Positions 48,301 to 58,144 of a DNA stretch of 64,000 nt are shown here, piece by piece. The notes beneath the pieces are model-generated. The model saw only the letters and a list, made by a program, of their open reading frames with translations. It had not been told where the DNA came from and did not search any database. Source of the DNA: Acanthaster planci. Taxonomy: Eukaryota; Echinodermata; Asteroidea; Valvatida; Acanthasteridae. The position numbers and the translations under genes were made by a program. The stretch covers positions 1,164,576-1,228,575 of the forward strand of contig NW_019091440.1 of the NCBI RefSeq assembly GCF_001949145.1, given 5' to 3'. Position 1 is the first letter of the stretch. The number at the start of each line of letters is the position of its first letter.

Positions 48301-49058
48301 TCGACCACTGATGCACTGACGTTCATTCCAGCCCTTACCTTCATTTTCAGTGATTCTCTTTCCTGTGCTAAGATTTGCTCCATTTCTTCATACAACCGAC
48401 GCATTTCGTCTGTGTGGATCCCATTCTTACTGTAAACATGAAATGTATCAGAAAATAAATCCTTTCGTTTTTTTTAAACTTAGAAAATATTTTGATTAGG
48501 TCGCTTACATGAGACAATAATCTACAATAAAGCATTTTGGAAAGCACAAAATTCAGAGGTGTTATAAACCTGAAAGTGCACAACTGTATTATCGATCACA
48601 AATTCAGAAATTCAGGATAGCGTTGGCCTGAAACATTTTAGAAATCCTACTCGAAAAAGGCATGTTTCGAAGGACTAGAGCAACTTAAAACCTTTAACAA
48701 TAGATCACATTTCTTTGATGTATAGGCTTCGCCATCACTTTTTAAATTAAAAAAAGGTTTCATAGAAAAAATTAGACTCAAATGCTGAGCTTTTCACAAT
48801 GCTTTTTTGGGGGCAGAGTCCTTGAGGAAAACATTGTTTATTGACTTGATTTAAAATGCGTGCACTTTCAAGGTTGTGTTTACGGTCTGACGAAGGCGGT
48901 GCAGAGGAAATTCAACGCACGTTTTAACTAAGGTGTCGCAGCTGTCGTGCACTTTCTGTATCTCAGACACGGCCTTGCGGAGGAAATTCTGAAATACCAA
49001 AAGTAGTTCCGGCTCGTCGTTTCGCAGCTTCTGCCAAAGCACGTAGAGTTCATCTTGG
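36208..49058 (-). CDS. Large coiled-coil Rab GTPase of the CRACR2A/RASEF/Rab44 class, 14 exons seen, N-terminus missing
   Basis: Fourteen exons join in frame into 451 residues plus stop. Residues about 1-45 ([19 protein letters not shown] and [11 protein letters not shown]) resemble the segment between EF-hands and coiled coil in CRACR2A. About 46-225 is a charged coiled coil containing [20 protein letters not shown] short linker ending [13 protein letters not shown] leads to a Rab domain, 252-451. P-loop [37 protein letters not shown] and [19 protein letters not shown] are clear. The C-terminus KKKCCTI is a CCxx-type double geranylgeranyl site. Family members are Ca2+- or membrane-linked GTPases of secretory and signalling vesicles. 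The Rab domain looks nearer RASEF and the upstream part nearer CRACR2A, so no symbol is given. Oddities: the guanine motif is HKED instead of NKxD, and TIGxDF is TIEIGF. EF-hands and the start codon are not found. Confidence 0.93.
37203..37279 (-). CDS. Rab gene exon (G5)
   Basis: The 77-nt exon encodes [20 protein letters not shown], then LGKLA. It holds the SAK-like motif as SSK. Confidence 0.95.
37655..37716 (+). repeat. Dispersed repeat, copy 1
   Basis: ATGGCTCTTTTCAACCGACG, then AGGGGGTGCTTCTGCT, recurs at 60155. Confidence 0.75.
37883..37984 (-). CDS. Rab gene exon (G4)
   Basis: The 102-nt phase-0 exon encodes [20 protein letters not shown], then [14 protein letters not shown]. The usual Asn of NKxD is His here (codon CAC). 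Confidence 0.95.
38350..38690. repeat. AGCC-type low-complexity tandem repeat
   Basis: About 340 nt of imperfect AGCC/AACC/AGCT tetranucleotides lie in a Rab-gene intron just beyond the donor of the exon at 38724. Confidence 0.9.
38724..38838 (-). CDS. Rab gene exon (switch II to helix 3)
   Basis: The 115-nt exon encodes [20 protein letters not shown], then [18 protein letters not shown], very close to RASEF-type Rab domains. A long AGCC-rich tandem repeat begins about 35 nt beyond its donor. Confidence 0.96.
39227..39308 (-). CDS. Rab gene exon (G3, WDTAGQE)
   Basis: The 82-nt exon encodes [20 protein letters not shown], then DTAGQER. The codon split with the previous exon is Glu, giving TIEIGF where Rabs have TIGxDF. 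Confidence 0.96.
40087..40207 (-). CDS. Rab gene exon (P-loop, G1)
   Basis: The exon encodes [20 protein letters not shown], then [20 protein letters not shown]. It holds the GxxxxGKT phosphate loop and the switch I threonine. Confidence 0.97.
40656..40830. mobile_element. MITE-like foldback family B, copy 2
   Basis: Same arms (GATTCACAACAGTGCGCCTC ... GTGCACTTTTGTGAATCGCC) within a Rab-gene intron. Confidence 0.88.
40879..40996 (-). CDS. Rab gene exon (end of coiled coil, linker)
   Basis: The 118-nt exon encodes [20 protein letters not shown], then [19 protein letters not shown]. The Ser- and Cys-rich end is the hinge to the GTPase domain. A foldback repeat ends about 50 nt past its donor. 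Confidence 0.92.
41440..41520 (-). CDS. Rab gene exon (coiled coil)
   Basis: The 81-nt exon encodes [20 protein letters not shown], then LQLEKL. It enters and leaves in phase 2, so neighbours complete Arg codons on both sides. Confidence 0.92.
43559..43662 (-). CDS. Rab gene exon (coiled coil)
   Basis: The 104-nt exon encodes [20 protein letters not shown], then [14 protein letters not shown], ending in phase 2 at donor GTATGT. Confidence 0.92.
43783..43830 (+). repeat. Dispersed repeat, copy 2
   Basis: ATAATGAGCCGATTCGGTAT, then TCCCACAGCGCATG, resembles 1839. Confidence 0.6.
44294..44365 (-). CDS. Rab gene exon (coiled coil)
   Basis: The 72-nt phase-0 exon encodes [19 protein letters not shown], then EDLVK. 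The donor GTTGGT is weaker than the others. Confidence 0.88.
46102..46164 (-). CDS. Rab gene exon (coiled coil)
   Basis: The 63-nt phase-0 exon encodes [20 protein letters not shown], then Q. Donor GTAATC, acceptor TTCTACAG. Confidence 0.9.
46263..46394. mobile_element. Foldback element with GGCTGCATCCGAA-like ends
   Basis: GGCTACAGCTGTGTCCGAAA at the left and AGATTCGGATGCAGCC at the right are inverted. GGTCTATTGTCTGCG and AGCTCTATAGACAACAG pair inside. Lies 98 bp upstream of the Rab-gene exon at 46102. Confidence 0.6.
47467..47553 (-). CDS. Rab gene exon (coiled coil)
   Basis: The 87-nt phase-0 exon encodes [20 protein letters not shown], then KEILQRKKE. Heptad-like and highly charged. Confidence 0.92.
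47700..47866. mobile_element. MITE-like foldback family B, copy 3
   Basis: Shares GAAATTTGTCGACCCTTTT and TTGGCCAACGCGTTGCAAAC. The left arm is decayed. Confidence 0.82.
47910..48302. mobile_element. 393-bp terminal-inverted-repeat element
   Basis: Ends GAGTTCGGGCGGCTTGTTC and GAACAGGCCGCCCGAACTC are inverted. Inside, a second inverted block (GTTCGTGGGTCGGCCGCTCG / CACCGTTCGAGCGCGAGAAC) lies near each end. It sits between two Rab-gene exons. No ORF of note. Confidence 0.75.
48339..48429 (-). CDS. Rab gene exon (coiled coil)
   Basis: The exon encodes [20 protein letters not shown], then [17 protein letters not shown] is shared with CRACR2A. The donor is GTAAGG. Confidence 0.92.
48921..49058 (-). 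CDS. Rab gene exon (linker before coiled coil)
   Basis: The exon encodes [20 protein letters not shown] through SCDTLVK and enters in phase 2 (first base completes a codon). The donor GTGCGT was chosen because it alone keeps the next exon open. This is the most 5' exon that can be assigned safely. Confidence 0.88.
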
Positions 49059-50316
49059 CTGAAATAAAAAACAATAAGGAGTCAAGAAGTGTAATAGTGA
49101 CTAATTAACCCAAACGTCGTCCATAGCTACTTTGCATAAAAGAACAGTGTTGAATTTGTTTAGTTATTTAAAAGTTAGAGTTAAGAAACAACGACAGTAC
49201 AGAATTGTTTTTGGAACCAAAGAATACAATTCAAAGTGATTAATAAGCACGTCCATTTTTTAAAAACGCATGTTATGATTCGTAGGATCCTACTGAAATA
49301 TTTTGACAATTTTAATGTTTTTATAATTTTTAAATGCTGCCATCGAGAAAGACACTGCTCAGATCTATACATGTATATTACTAGCAAAGGGGAATACTGT
49401 TTACACGCCACCAGCCCGTCGAATAAACCATCATCTTGTCAAGATGAAAAGTTAATCCTTTCACTTTGGTCAAACCAACCTTGTCGGCAAAGGTCAACTG
49501 TATTCCAAGTGATGATTTGAAAATTAGATGCAATAAAAAAATTCCTTTAACCAGTCTACTCATCAAATATTGATTATGTATATTGAAGATGATGACTATA
49601 GCTCATCTTGACAAATAGTCGCACAGTGAGTGAAACTTTGCAGTTACTGCTTGAAAATACTGGTTACTTTTGAGTTGTTTCCAACATGACAAACAGATCG
49701 CATTTGGGACCTAACATTGGTCGCAAAAGGACACAGTAATATTGTTAGCCTGGATTCTAAGCTTCACCGTGTACAGTGCCGTAGGGAAGAGTCGTTATCT
49801 TCGTTCGTGAGGTGGGGATTAGTTCGACCCGTGCCATGAGACCGTGGATACACGCTCATGACCAAGATACATATTAATGGCACATAACAGCGGTGCATGA
49901 AGGCAACTCGTTCCTGAGGGCATTTTGCCATTTTAAAATGACAACAGGAACACTTATTGTCGCTACTAGAAATGCTACGTGCAAATCCAATGGGAAAATG
50001 GATCCTTCTTTGAATTTTTTAAAAAGAGAAATCCGCACTTTGCTCACAACAACCGAAAAAGTGATGACGCTCCAAGGTGACATGCTACTTGATGGTTCTT
50101 TAGAATAATCAGTACAGTAATGATAGTCAAAAGTCCTTGGGCGTATTTGTTGTTATCAATATGTAGACACTCCGGTTTGGCAAAGCACAACGATCTGCTT
50201 GGAATCTGGTGAATTTTGTTTTTCTAGAAAAGAAACATCAATATATTTGTTTTACTATTTTATGAGTGCACGCAAGGCCTTAGGAAGCTCATGTGATGCG
50301 TTCGAATTAAAAATTA

Positions 50317-50490
50317 TTACTTTATTCCTGAAGCAACCTTGGCCTTCCTGAAAATTCTCCTGATCGCTTTAATGCCCCACAGGAAACAGCCGTTGGCTAA
50401 AATAACAGCAACAACCGCCTTGAGTGCTTCACCGTACGCCTTCCCATAGACAACGACAACATCTGAAGTTACATTCCCTGTCCCAAACTT
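50317..50490 (-). CDS. Candidate short exon with a hydrophobic segment, function unknown
   Basis: An open frame on the minus strand ends VVVVYGKAYGEALKAVVAVI, then LANGCFLWGIKAIRRIFRKA and a stop, with AATAAA overlapping the stop. It looks like a C-terminal membrane anchor followed by basic residues. There is no ATG and only weak acceptors (CAG or TTCAG near 50460-50480), so it may be chance. Confidence 0.2.
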   Translation of the reverse strand, partial: KFGTGNVTSDVVVVYGKAYGEALKAVVAVILANGCFLWGIKAIRRIFRKAKVASGIK

Positions 50491-53382
50491 ATAGGATATT
50501 TATAGAGCAAACGTATATATTTACACTCGGGTGATCACAAATCTCAAGGGCCGTCGATGTTACACGTATGCATTTGCAGATTATTTATGGAAAAATAGGC
50601 CCACGTAAAGGGAAAACGTGACAACAGTATACGAATGATTTGGCCGCAGATAAATTGAACATAGACTTTTAGAAATAGACATTTTATCAGTTAAGAATTC
50701 GAAAAAAAAACAAGATTAAAAATCCACTTTCGCAAATCTCGGAATCGAGAAAAAATTGAGGAATTAGGAAAAATGATTTTTATATTATTAATACACGAGA
50801 AAAACATGGGATACGTAAATAAATATATGCCAAAAGTGGATGAAGAACATTCACCACTAAATCCAATCCTTTGATAATTTACAACATTCGTTCATAAAAT
50901 ACATTGAATTTACCGCAATACCGCAAACTCCATCCGTAATTCCAATTTGAGTCGAGAGCCCTTGTACAACCCCTAATTCATGAATATATAATGTTCGTCT
51001 AATTCCTCTACAAATGCTGGCAACCATTTCAATTCACAGGATAACAATCAATTTTCGTATGAAATATTCATCTTTCATGTTGACAAGTTGATACAGGATG
51101 TCATTTCTCCGTCGATTTTTGAACAGCTCGAGTCGAGAGGGAAATGTCAGTGGAATTGAAGTGAGTGGTGCGGTTGGGCGCGTGTGCCTTAATGTCTAAT
51201 GAAGTCCGAGATGGGCAAATTTATTCAAACGCCTGCCGCCAACACCTGCGAAATTGAAGTATCAATTTCTTCGTGTACCATGCGTTAGCGGTAACAATTA
51301 CATCTTCGGTAAATTGCAAGGCTCACGTTTAAACTTGTAGAAATATTAACGTTGATGCATCAGTAATTGCTCTTTTTTAGAAGCTGACTAAAGGAGGTTG
51401 ATATACCGAATGTTATATAAACTGAAATAAAAAGAGTAAAGGTGTTTGTGTGGATCTTTTTAGCGAAAACGGCCGAACGATATTTTCAATTTACTAGTGA
51501 CTCGATTTTCGAAATATCTGATCACGCTTGGGGTTTCCCGCCGTCAAGCAGACGATATGATTGAAAGAAAACAGGCTACGCCTTCAGCAGACAAGTGTCT
51601 GTTGAAATGTCAGTCCCGTCTGTGGACATGCGATGTTATCAGCGGCCCTTGAACCCCCGTCGGACACAGAACTCAGAAAAAGGTGCAATGCGTGGGATTG
51701 TCTGGAGAGTGCTTCATCAGCGAGACAGCGGTGGGCTCGCCCGCTCGAGGCTCCCCCGCTGGTAAAACCCACAAATTACGAAGGACTCATTGTTTCATAA
51801 GGATACTTAGATGATTGCAAAATGCCCGCTTCACGGGAACGTTGGGTGGGTGAGTCCCGATGTTTGCTCACTTGTAAGTAAGTGGACAATCTAGAATTTG
51901 TATCCAGATAGCCATTGCAGCTGTCACCGAGCTAAGTTTTTAAAACAAAGGAAAAAATCTAAATCATTTTAAGAGGATTTCATTGCTTCAATGTGTACCA
52001 TTAAAATGTTTAATGATAAAAATGATAGATGAGTATAAAGACCACTGGATGATTGATTGCTAATCCATTTTAATTTCGACAGGAGGGGAGACATGATGTT
52101 TACAATTGCAACTCCTGTGGACATACATAGTGTGGACCTCTGCACAAAAGAAGTCCGCATAATGTAGGGTATGATGGCATTGTGTGGACTCGCACACGTC
52201 TACACAATGTTTTGCCCTCTCTGAAAGACAGTTTCAGAGGCATTTTGGGCTCGAGGTTATCCGTGGCAAAATGAAGAAGAACAGTACATGAAATTATCAT
52301 CAATAATCCAGCTCGAAGGAGTTCTCCTAGTGGGAGAAAAAAGGAACAATCTCCCGAGTCATCTTGACGAAGAGGGGCCAAAGCAATGTCCACGTTCCGG
52401 AATTGCTATCGGTGTCTGTTAACTACTTAATTTTGACGGTTTCATTAATTTTAGAAGTCAGTTTTTGAATTTAGGAGTTGAAATGGAAAAAGAAGAGACA
52501 AGTTTCATGTTAAATTAGCTCTCAATATAATGCATACTAATTACATGAGCATACCCCTGAACTGGGAACACTCCCCCTTGGAATACCCGCGGCGTTGTTT
52601 CGCTTCATGCTTCGCTAAGGCACGCCAATGCGTCATTAATGACGTATGCGAGAACCATGAATGTGCAGACTGCCACACGCTCAAGTGCGACATTGTTCCG
52701 GTCATGTAGACTAAACAGCCTGCTGTGGACGGCCTCAGATAGCCACATCGACGCCATGCCCACGCATCATGATGATGGAAGCTGCAGGTGTCGGGCGTGG
52801 TTGGCGAAAGAATATGAAGGACGTGATGCAGACCTCTGACATTAATTGAAAGAACGTGGTCGAAATATTAGCAGGAAAATGGTGGTATTGGGGACAAAGA
52901 CATCTGCAATGTGCCAAAAAACTAACAAGGATTTGTTTCATAAAAAATTGGCTATGAGGAAAACGTTATTGTATCCTGCACGTAAAAAAATGATGAGAAA
53001 GCCAAAAAAATTGCTTCGAAGGAAAAATTCCCCGTCGGTTAGGCCTTTATAACTGTCTGTAAAACACAAGGCTGAAATTCTGGAACTTTCCTATGCGGCT
53101 GCTCTAGACGAGGACGCTGACTGCGCCGCCAAGACGTAGGAGTACTTGATGAATGTTTGACGAACAGTGGGGACATTGATTGTCCAGAAAGCACGAGGAA
53201 GTCAAGTTTATAAAGTGTGATTGGGGTGAGATGTGTGACTGAGAACATTTCCCCTTCGAAATCGATGGCAAACAAAGCAAAGGCTGAAGGAAAGAGAGTG
53301 TATAAGAAAAACGAGACATTCAGTGAAGTGTGTAAAATAAGAATACTTAAAAACATTTCTGCTACAAACACAAACAAGACAG

Positions 53383-53513
53383 TATGGAGGTTTCGCATGA
53401 TGGCCATCTTAAAGGGCAGTTCTTTTGTTCCAGAGGGAAACCTCGTTTGTGCATACCCTGTGGGATAAAAGTACTGGCCTGCAAGATGGCAGCCACGCAA
53501 ACCCTCTATAGGA
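53383..53513. mobile_element. Foldback family C, copy 2
   Basis: Arms GGAGGTTTCGCATGATGGCC and GCAGCCACGCAAACCCTCTA. The middle, GTTCCAGAGGGAAACCTCGT, is shared with copy 3. Confidence 0.82.
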
Positions 53514-53987
53514 GATGTCACTGACAAAGTCACTGCCAATGTCATTCATACTACTGAGGTCCCTCTTAAAATCATGGCTTTCTCGTTTACAAGATGCATA
53601 CTGTATCTTCCATAAAAGGGCGTTATTTAGTTTTGGGTAAAATATTTCGTTTATTCCGAATTGACCCACTTCAAATAGCGCCCTCCCCTTGTGTTCACCA
53701 TGCTTCAAATAAAGTATTTAATATAAGGCCCTACTCACGAGAGGTCGCGTTGACGCATTGCCTGTATGTGGGAAAACTCTTTTCATTTGGATAGACACAA
53801 ACTGGGAGCAGGTTTGCTTGTAGTTGACCTCATGAGAGCAAGAGCGTCTTTATCATGACACTTTTTCCTTACGCTGTTGTGTATGCATATTCACTAATAT
53901 GGTGTCCCACAGGTTCACATGATTTGTAAGTCAAGCTTTAATGAAAAAGAAAAGTTTCTTAGCTTTCGAGCAAGCCCCTTTGGAGTT

Positions 53988-54101
53988 AATACTCTCTAAA
54001 TGCAAAAGAGTGAAAAATCACTCAAAAAGAGTGAATATCATATCACTCGGCCTAAGGAGTGAGTTTTTCACTCTTTTCCATTTAGAGAGTCGGAGTATTT
54101 G
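53988..54101. mobile_element. Short palindromic element
   Basis: Arms ACTCTCTAAATGCAAAAGAG and CTCTTTTCCATTTAGAGAGT, each with a further GTGAAAAA block, fold into a near-perfect ~33-bp stem. Confidence 0.85.
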
Positions 54102-56131
54102 AATATTACCGCAAAACAAAATCTTCGATAAAGTTTATTTCAAAGTTGATGACTGCTACGAAATCCCCAAGACGATTTGACAAAGCTTCTCTCAAGATAA
54201 ACATGTCTCTGACCGACTTTACATTGAAATGAGCTCTGAACAGTCGAGGGCAATGTTCGTCATTCGACATTTTGACCGGCAACGACGTGTTACTGCTGTG
54301 GAAGAAAAAAATGCCAATCTACGCCGTTGGAATTGAACATGGGTGCCGAGGGCTCGGGTGCTGGAAACGCTCTCCGGAGTTCGATGACACCGAACGGACA
54401 GAGGGGAATAAAAGGAGAGAGAATTGAGCAATTTTACGGAGATGCACTGAGAAGTTTACCTAAAGTCACCAGAGTACGTCGGTGATGTTACCTCATCTAC
54501 CGAGTAAGACCAAGCGTGCCTACGGCTGGGGCAGAGTGCTGAATTCGGGAGGGGAAAATGATGAACCGGGCGATGGGGAACGTGTTTGCACATTGGTGCT
54601 ACTGACAGGTGCAAGTACAAAGAGGGAGACACGGATGCATTAAATTTCTAGCCTTGGGGGTTTGTCACAGAGCTGAAGGGGTGCTGGAACATGTCGGCAT
54701 CAGGCCCTAAAGTCGGTCGGGGGTGAGCAAAGGAGGATTTCTCCAAGTCAATGTTCAAATCATGACCTGTTGCCACGTAAAAAAAAACGATTCCTTGCTC
54801 GCCACCAGCAAGAAATCCAAGTTCTATTACAGTGATGCTGCGTCTAACTTGACACTGAAAGGTGTGGTTTGGGAGTAATCTAAGACAACGCCTAAAACCC
54901 ATTGCTCAAAAAGAAAGAAACATGCATGCGTGCATTCCATCTTTTGATGAGCGTCTTTAGGCCACGAGTTTGGCGTATTTACCGCTATAACTTGGTCCAC
55001 ATTGAAAACGCCACACGGTGGACTCTGATCGCTCGATAAAGAGTAACTTTGTAAAAACGTCCAAAGCGCTGTGCTTGAAAGTCGAAATGTGTGCAATCGA
55101 CCCATCCTAATTAGTCAAACGTTTACAATTAACTTAGGAATCGCTTATAGCGAATCCTTCAACATCGTCAGTGCTCTCGCTGCAAGCACTGACCTGTTTC
55201 AGTACACTGCACCACGGGTTTCCCTAAGGAACGAGGTTCCCTGCATTTTGACGTACGAGGGACACAAGTTGTAAACAGACAGAAGTGCGGGCTCAATTTT
55301 CCCTCTCAGTAAAGGCGTAAACAACAACAGTAGCAGTGACTTTCCCGGTCGGGACCGCTGGTTAATAAGCCAGGCAAAATCCCAAGTTGACTGACGCCGG
55401 GGGAGAAAATTGAGTTAAATCTAGAAAGGAGGAAACAAGTGCTCCGCATCGCCCCACAAATCCCTTGTCCAAAAATTATGCTCCCTTAATCAACTATTCA
55501 AACATGTCCGAGCCCCCGCGGGCCTGAGGGTGTGCGCCCCTCCGAGAGCACACCGGCAGCAGGCAGTTCGATCAAGTCGACCAGATGATGTGAAGGAGGC
55601 AAATCCTGTTAAACGCGTGGATGAGCCAACACGAGGAGGCAAAGAAAAAAACTTGCTTCCCTTCTTTTGCCTCCACGCCTTCCAGAGCTGATAGGGAAAG
55701 TCTCAAGCATCGGCCCCGGGGAAACGGGGAGCATTTTCGTCTGTGAAATGAAATTACCTGATGTTAGCGGGCGACGGTAACATTTGTCGGTGTGGGTAGC
55801 AACAAAAAGCCCGGCTGGGCCCGGTCCAACTATTCCCTAATTTATCAAATATTCCATCAAGATTTAATTTATAACTTATTTAAGATCTAGGAAGGTGAGG
55901 GCGCAACCACAATCACCTACGCAGCAAATGGAAACCTCACACTTTAATATATTAGATTGAATATGTTAACCCCAGAGCTTGCTTTTGGGCAAGTACATAG
56001 GAAAATAACTGAACTTGTTTTGCAAATAGATTTTTCGTTCCCACTCATGGAAATCCTTGTAGTGAAGATGTTGACCCTTGTGGTTAAGCATCTAAGTGCC
56101 TACGCTATACAATACGTATGCATTCTATTGG

Positions 56132-56309
56132 CTACACTCTAAAAACTTGATTGACCCAGAATTGGGTCAAAATATGCCCCTTTCGGGTCATATTTGATCC
56201 TTTCTGGGTCATATTTGACCCTTTCTGGGTAATAACATGACCCGGAAAAGGATCATGCCAAATGGACCTAATTCTGGGTCAATCTGACCAGGGAGTTTTT
56301 AGGGTGTAG
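56132..56309. mobile_element. MITE with CTACACTCTAAAAAC ends
   Basis: 178 bp bounded by CTACACTCTAAAAAC and GTTTTTAGGGTGTAG. The interior is a series of GGGTCATATTTGACCC-like palindromic units. Confidence 0.85.
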
Positions 56310-56801
56310 TACATAGTGCTCTTTTTTACGTGGTACAAATTCAATTCCATTACATTGGTTGGGAATTCAGGTATAGCTTTCTTGGTCTTATAAGACTTTG
56401 CCTCGCTTTTTGGAGACATTCCCCCGGTTCACTGTCATCTGGAAATTTGATATCTGAGCTGGCATGTTTCACATCAAGGCTATGGCGAGCACAGCAGAGA
56501 ACCAGTGACCGCAATGGTCAGCGTTTTATGAAAGTATTCGATGATACACGTTTACTTCAAAAAAAGCGTGTTAGTCCATTTGACACTTCCGGTATTACAG
56601 AGGACCCCACGAGTCCGGATGTAGTCTTCTGATAACACGAAGGGTGTCAAAATAACACAATGTACACCATGGCCTTTGCATTAGCTTGGTTACCATTGAA
56701 CCATTATGGTTGAAGCGTAGCTTCGTTTGCAGCTCCACAATTTTACAACAGCTCAACTTTGTCTCGACCGCCGTTGCGCATGCGTCAAAACGGCATCTTC
56801 C

Positions 56802-57151
56802 AATACGGGCGATTCACGATGCAGTATGCCACCAAGAGGTTGTGACGGAGAGGCTTTTTGCAGTGCATTATGGGATAAATCGTTGACAAAGTCTCATTGG
56901 CTAAAACTGTGTTGTTTCGCGGAAAGCTTGAATTTTATTCTGAATGTTATTTGGGTATCTGGTTGAAACTTTGAAATTGCTTTATTGCGAATGGGTGTTT
57001 TTGTGTGGTACAGGGATCGCCTCCATCAATTGAATATCCCTAAATTTGGTACAAAGTGCGCTTAATCGCGGCAGCATGTCGACCGTAAACTTGAAAAGTG
57101 GCCTGTCTGGGGCAAACTCTTGGTAATGCGCTGTATTGTGAATCGCCAGTA
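56802..57151. mobile_element. Longer element with family-B-like ends
   Basis: About 350 bp begin ATACGGGCGATTCACGATGC and end ATTGTGAATCGCCAG, with CACCAAGAG-like sub-ends but a different interior. Confidence 0.55.
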
Positions 57152-57972
57152 AATAGTTCACAGCGTTGCATTATGTCTAGTTTCTAGACCTGCCCGCAGT
57201 ACACCAGATAGAATGCCGTTATTCATCACGTTAGCATATCACAACAGACCCGACAAGCGCCTTCTTAAAACGCACAGCTAACTGAACTGGCCCGGTATCT
57301 GGCACGAAGCAGGTTACCAAAGACGTGACGTCAGCCGCGAGGTTGCAATTTTTGGATTCTAGTTTGTTTTTGGGCACATCTGGTTTAAAAGTGCCACGTT
57401 TGCTACGTGTCGAGGACATCACTTTCCGTGGGTTCAACGTGTCTTTTCCCTCGGCAGAACCGCTTCGGGCACATGACATCAGGCCAACACGTGCAGCTTC
57501 GCCATGGTCGAAACGTGTTGCTAATTACTCCGTCTGCTATAGCAAATATGCACGCAGGAATTATATTATGCAACGCTGCCAGACACGCATCCACGTAGCA
57601 AGACGAGTGTAATTGGTCGATTTTGCATTGAAGTGCGTAACACGACAAAAAGTAACCTCTACTATGACCAAACGCTGCATCTAAGTTGTTTGCACTGCAT
57701 TTAGGTGGTACAGGTTAAATTGAAATCGACCTTTATATTGGGAACTCAAAGTGCGTCTTTCGCTGCCGCGCGCTGTGCACTTGCTGACTCAGTAAACTTG
57801 TCTATACAGACTCGAGGAAGTGATAAATCTTGTTGGCACTGGTTAAACACACTTGCAGCAACAAAACCCAAACTGGCAAAAATGCACAGTCAATGACAAA
57901 TGAAGGATCTCAACGCTGCGAGGCTTAAACTGTTCTTAATTACAATCAATACATTCGTTTGACGCGCAAAAC

Positions 57973-58144
57973 ATACGGGCGATTTCACAATAGTGCGCCT
58001 CCAAGAGGTTGCAAAGCGTTGGTCAATCACAATGGGCAAAATCTGTGGACCCTTTCCAAGTGCACATTGGATGGACACATTTCGCGCATATGACTGGCCA
58101 GTGCGTTGCAAACTCTAAGAGGCGCACTACTGTGAAACGCCCGT
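57973..58144. mobile_element. MITE-like foldback family B, copy 4
   Basis: Ends ATACGGGCGATTTCACAATA and TACTGTGAAACGCCCGTGTT. Confidence 0.87.

Noticed and set aside
49790-49850. B-box-like GTTCGACCC suggesting a tRNA or SINE
   Set aside because: No A-box and no cloverleaf fold.
53039-53545. 168-codon open frame on the minus strand
   Set aside because: It runs through foldback family C copy 2 and has no domain or coding-like pattern.
53739-53761. 23-nt exon-like piece with GTGAGT donor whose phase would fit the first known Rab-gene exon
   Set aside because: Too short; a phase match is expected one time in three by chance and no further support exists.
54116-54309. Open frame behind a TTTCTTCCACAG acceptor (minus strand)
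   Set aside because: About 60 codons, no domain and no in-frame upstream partner.
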